The translations under genes were made by a program, and so were the position numbers. From an uncultured Vibrio sp. (GTDB lineage: Bacteria; Pseudomonadota; Gammaproteobacteria; Enterobacterales; Vibrionaceae), in the NCBI GenBank assembly GCA_947504195.1, contig CANNGN010000003.1, forward strand, positions 434,001 through 498,000: a stretch of 64,000 nucleotides of DNA. The letters run 5' to 3'. Shown here in pieces: positions 61,378 through 64,000 of the stretch. The stretch's first letter is position 1. Each line of letters opens with the position of its first letter. The notes under the pieces are model-generated. The model saw nothing but the letters and a program-made list of their open reading frames with translations. It was not told the origin of the DNA and searched no databases.

Positions 61378-62051
61378 TATGCTTTCTCCAATCGAAAACC
61401 AACTTTGGGAACCGTAATCAACATGGAGGTAGCAAATGGCTTATCTAATTGAACTCGCAACTGATAGATATGACTGCGCAATATGTCATTACTAGGTTCA
61501 TTGTCTTGCCAAAGCATATTGGTAATCTCATTACGCGTGACAACATCAGGAGCACGTAGGCAAAGAAACTCTAGTATTGAGTAAGCCGTTGGGTTTAAAT
61601 TAAGCGCAATACCTTCACGATAAGCTTTATGGGTCTTCTGATCGATATATAAGTTACCAAACATTAATTGCGTTTCTGTCACTGTGCGTCGGTAGCGTTT
61701 GATTAACGCTTCTAATCGAGCGGCTAGAATGTCGAGATCGAACGGTTTAGTTAAGTAATCGTCTGCTCTATATTTAAAGCCATTTAACATATCATTCCGA
61801 CTATCCAATGCAGTTAACATCAGCACTGGAGTTTCGTTCCCAGCATCTCTAAGCTTCTCGCAAACCGTTAAACCGTCCATGCGTGGAAGCATAAGATCTA
61901 GAATGATGGCATCAAACTCAATTTCTAAAGCGAGTTTAAGACCGAGTTCTCCATTGTCGGCATAATCAAGTTCAACTTCTCCACTTTCAAAGTAGTCAAA
62001 CAAGATCCCAGCAACTTCCCTATTGTCTTCAACTATTAACACTTTTTTCAT
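61377..62051 (-). CDS. OmpR-family response regulator
   Basis: This 224-residue protein has a receiver domain at about 1-120 (phospho-acceptor Asp in FDAIILDLMLPRMDGLTV, Lys in DYLTKPFDLD) and a winged-helix OmpR/PhoB DNA-binding domain (TRNEITNMLWQDNEPSNDIL, ITVPKVGFRLEKA). It is the partner of the histidine kinase just downstream (1-base overlap). Genes of this kind next to a PEtN/phosphoglycerol-transferase-like gene often regulate envelope modification; here that is inference. Confidence 0.92.
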   Translation of the reverse strand: MKKVLIVEDNREVAGILFDYFESGEVELDYADNGELGLKLALEIEFDAIILDLMLPRMDGLTVCEKLRDAGNETPVLMLTALDSRNDMLNGFKYRADDYLTKPFDLDILAARLEALIKRYRRTVTETQLMFGNLYIDQKTHKAYREGIALNLNPTAYSILEFLCLRAPDVVTRNEITNMLWQDNEPSNDILRSHIYQLRVQLDKPFATSMLITVPKVGFRLEKA

Positions 62052-62234
62052 ATCAACTCATTCTTTATCTTATGCATAACGGATAGTTATATGCTTAATT
62101 CTCAGAGATCTTGATAAACCTAAAATACTCGCACAGATCATGATTACTCGTATAGATACGATATATTGATAGGAATGGCCTTTTTAAGCAATTTGACTCG
62201 AAGCTTTTGTTCGGGCCATAAATGGGGCACTATT

Positions 62235-64000
62235 TCAACGGCCTTTACTTTCACTATTATTTATCGACATAGAATACCACCCTTTTTGATAAGCCATACT
62301 ACCAAAATTAGCATAGGCATGCGCTTCCTTGGTCAAGGCTTGATCAAGCCGAGTCTCTATAAGTTGTTTACCTTCTACCAAGAAAGTTCTTGGTGTTTTA
62401 TCAGGTTGAAAAATTACTGCCTTACCATTTTTAATATACGCAAAGTTCTTATCATATTGCAGCATTGCTCTCAATTGAGAATCATCTAATGGCTTAGTGA
62501 AGTCGTTACCCACCATTGGGTGTTCACCAGAAGCTCCTATCACTGACAGTAGTGTTGGGGCAAGATCAATCTGACTTGCTAGCCGAGCATCCTCTCTATG
62601 CTCCACATCGTTGCCAAAAATAACAGCAGGAATATGGAAGTGACCAACGGGGACTAAACTCGCACCAGACACACGGGAGTCATGATCAGCAACGACTACG
62701 AATATCGTATCTTTCCAGTATTCAGATTGTTGTGCCTTTTCAACAAATTTTCCCAAAGCATAATCAGAGTATTTAGCGGCATTGTTACGAGTTTGTTTTT
62801 GACTGTCGTACTGTGAAATTTTGCCATCTGGATAATCGTACGGAGAATGATTTGACGACGTAAATACAAGACTAAAGAATGGCTTACTTTGTTTATGTAG
62901 CTCGACGAACTCTTTATCCGCTTGAGCATATAAATCTTCATCAGATGCGCCCCAAGAACCGTTAAAATCTATTTTGTCGAAATCACTACCTTGAACAATA
63001 TCTTGAAAACCATTACCTAAAAAGAATGTCTTCATATTGTCGAAATGCGCTTCGCCACCGTAAATGAACTGTGTGTGATATCCCTGCTCACCAAGAAAAC
63101 TGGCTAAAGTAAAAAAGTTTTGCTGAGATTTACCTAACTTAACAACAGAGCGTGCCGGGGTTGGGGTAAAGCCAGTCACAACAGCTTCAATCCCTCTGAC
63201 AGAACGCGTACCTGTCGCGTATAAGCGGGTAAAGTTCCATCCCTCATCCATAATTTTGTCCAGGTTAGGAGTCAGTGGTAATCCTCCCAATTTTCCTACG
63301 TATCTCGCCCCCAAGCTCTCTTGCAACAAAATAACTAAATTCTTCTTACGATTGGGAAAACTAGAGGTATGCATCGTTTTCGTTGGAACAAGAGGATCAG
63401 AGAAATCAGCATGTGAATTTTGTAAAGTGCTACGAACTTGATCAAGCAGCTCATCTTTCTCTATAGCGCCATAAAATTCAGCACTCGACATTTCATTTTT
63501 TGCTTGTTTCCACGCAAATGCTACTGAATAAGCAGAATTTAAGCTGAGATCATTTAACAAGTGATCCGTTGAAAATGCCACAAATGCAGGGTTTATCGGG
63601 CGGTGCTCCAACGTACCACGAGCACCTAGAATAAGAAGGCAAGCAACAGCAAGTTGAATCGTCACTTGCTGTAAGAGCGCTCCTTTGGTCTCTGTAGGCC
63701 AAACTATATCGAACATTTTACTTAACAATCGGGCTGCGATGAATAGCCCTGCTACGGTGACCAAAATTTCGATTTTGTAACCCGAAATCAACATCGAAAA
63801 GACTTCTTTTGGGTAGACCAGATAATCGATAAACAATCGGTTTGGACGCAAGTCATATTCAAGAATAAACGTGGGAGTAATCAGTTCAAAGAACAAAAAC
63901 AACATGCTGCCACCTACTAAGTAAACTTTTAGAGGCACGCGAAGGTGGTGAGTTACTTTTAGCAATGTAGCCAGCAATATCAGCAATAATGCTGGTATTA
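62235..64000 (-). CDS. LtaS-type membrane sulfatase-family transferase, 5' end off window
   Basis: This is an alkaline-phosphatase-superfamily membrane protein of the LTA synthase/phosphoglycerol-transferase-like group. It is open at the window edge: the frame is uncut to base 64000, so the N-terminus and probably one or two membrane segments are missing. Visible are hydrophobic segments up to about residue 130, then a periplasmic sulfatase domain with VILLQESLGARYVG, the Thr nucleophile in LYATGTRSVRGIEAV, NHSPYDYPDG and the metal-binding VVADHDSRV. It likely transfers or cleaves phospho-headgroups in the envelope. Upstream of the two-component genes on the same strand, 183 bases apart. Confidence 0.85.
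   Translation of the reverse strand, partial: IPALLLILLATLLKVTHHLRVPLKVYLVGGSMLFLFFELITPTFILEYDLRPNRLFIDYLVYPKEVFSMLISGYKIEILVTVAGLFIAARLLSKMFDIVWPTETKGALLQQVTIQLAVACLLILGARGTLEHRPINPAFVAFSTDHLLNDLSLNSAYSVAFAWKQAKNEMSSAEFYGAIEKDELLDQVRSTLQNSHADFSDPLVPTKTMHTSSFPNRKKNLVILLQESLGARYVGKLGGLPLTPNLDKIMDEGWNFTRLYATGTRSVRGIEAVVTGFTPTPARSVVKLGKSQQNFFTLASFLGEQGYHTQFIYGGEAHFDNMKTFFLGNGFQDIVQGSDFDKIDFNGSWGASDEDLYAQADKEFVELHKQSKPFFSLVFTSSNHSPYDYPDGKISQYDSQKQTRNNAAKYSDYALGKFVEKAQQSEYWKDTIFVVVADHDSRVSGASLVPVGHFHIPAVIFGNDVEHREDARLASQIDLAPTLLSVIGASGEHPMVGNDFTKPLDDSQLRAMLQYDKNFAYIKNGKAVIFQPDKTPRTFLVEGKQLIETRLDQALTKEAHAYANFGSMAYQKGWYSMSINNSESKGR

Overview
The window looks like chromosomal DNA of a marine, salt-adapted gammaproteobacterium, most likely Vibrionaceae and possibly the second chromosome. 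The base composition is moderately AT-rich. The clues are a second adenylosuccinate synthetase of the kind vibrios carry (purA2), outer-membrane phospholipase A, DcuB/DcuSR, the yjfIJKLMC block, and TRAP and tripartite tricarboxylate transporters. No rRNA, tRNA, CRISPR array, phage or intact insertion sequence was found.

Layout. 1-4.1 kb: end of a TctA permease gene, then a TRAP transporter (small and large permeases, Tat-exported binding protein). 4.1-11.2 kb: mixed single genes (SDR oxidoreductase, duplicated DUF2061 protein under a likely Fur box, PldA, FrnE-like DsbA protein, an AT-rich acyltransferase gene, purA2 with a divergent LysR regulator). 11.3-17 kb: a NIT-domain chemoreceptor, an araC-azlC-azlD amino-acid export unit and an orphan LivK-like binding protein. 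17.1-23.1 kb: a complete sucrose operon. 23.1-38.2 kb: MsrA-like protein, HAD hydrolase, MATE pump with divergent LysR, a MerR-controlled SO_0444-type Cu/Zn exporter, catalase plus ankyrin protein, a GGDEF-EAL protein, the DcuB-DcuS-DcuR dicarboxylate system, cyanase and an isochorismatase-like hydrolase. 38.5-43.6 kb: a seven-gene yjfI/pspA/channel/yjfK/yjfL/yjfM/yjfC operon. 43.7-45.9 kb: a less conserved patch with a MazEF-type toxin-antitoxin pair, short repeats and a decayed UPF0016 gene. 45.9-59.9 kb: a heavy-metal region (MarR plus DmeF-type exporter, a decayed YbjQ-like gene, a MerR/CopA operon with two very short membrane-peptide genes, DUF2231, DUF411 and cupredoxin-like proteins, a CusCBA efflux pump and a Cys/His/Met-rich secreted protein). 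59.9-64 kb: a two-component system and an LtaS-type membrane sulfatase gene that runs off the window.

How the genes work together. The sucrose operon joins synthesis (sucrose-phosphate synthase, sucrose-phosphatase) to recycling (amylosucrase, fructokinase), the gene set known from halotolerant methanotrophs, and fits sucrose as a compatible solute. The metal region covers cytoplasmic copper export (CopA), trans-envelope export (CusCBA), periplasmic copper handling (cupredoxin, DUF411, CusF-like domains fused to CusB) and a Co/Ni-type CDF exporter. DcuSR very probably controls the adjacent dcuB. The yjf block puts a PspA-family protein, a K+-type channel, small membrane and lipoproteins and an ATP-grasp ligase into one transcription unit whose function is not settled.

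The most interesting items are the sucrose operon, the tandem CusF domains fused to CusB (the second missing a copper-binding Met), two overlooked micro-genes flanking merR-copA, the Cys-rich 72-bp repeats in the SO_0444-type exporter, and two unlisted pseudogenes of metal-related families.
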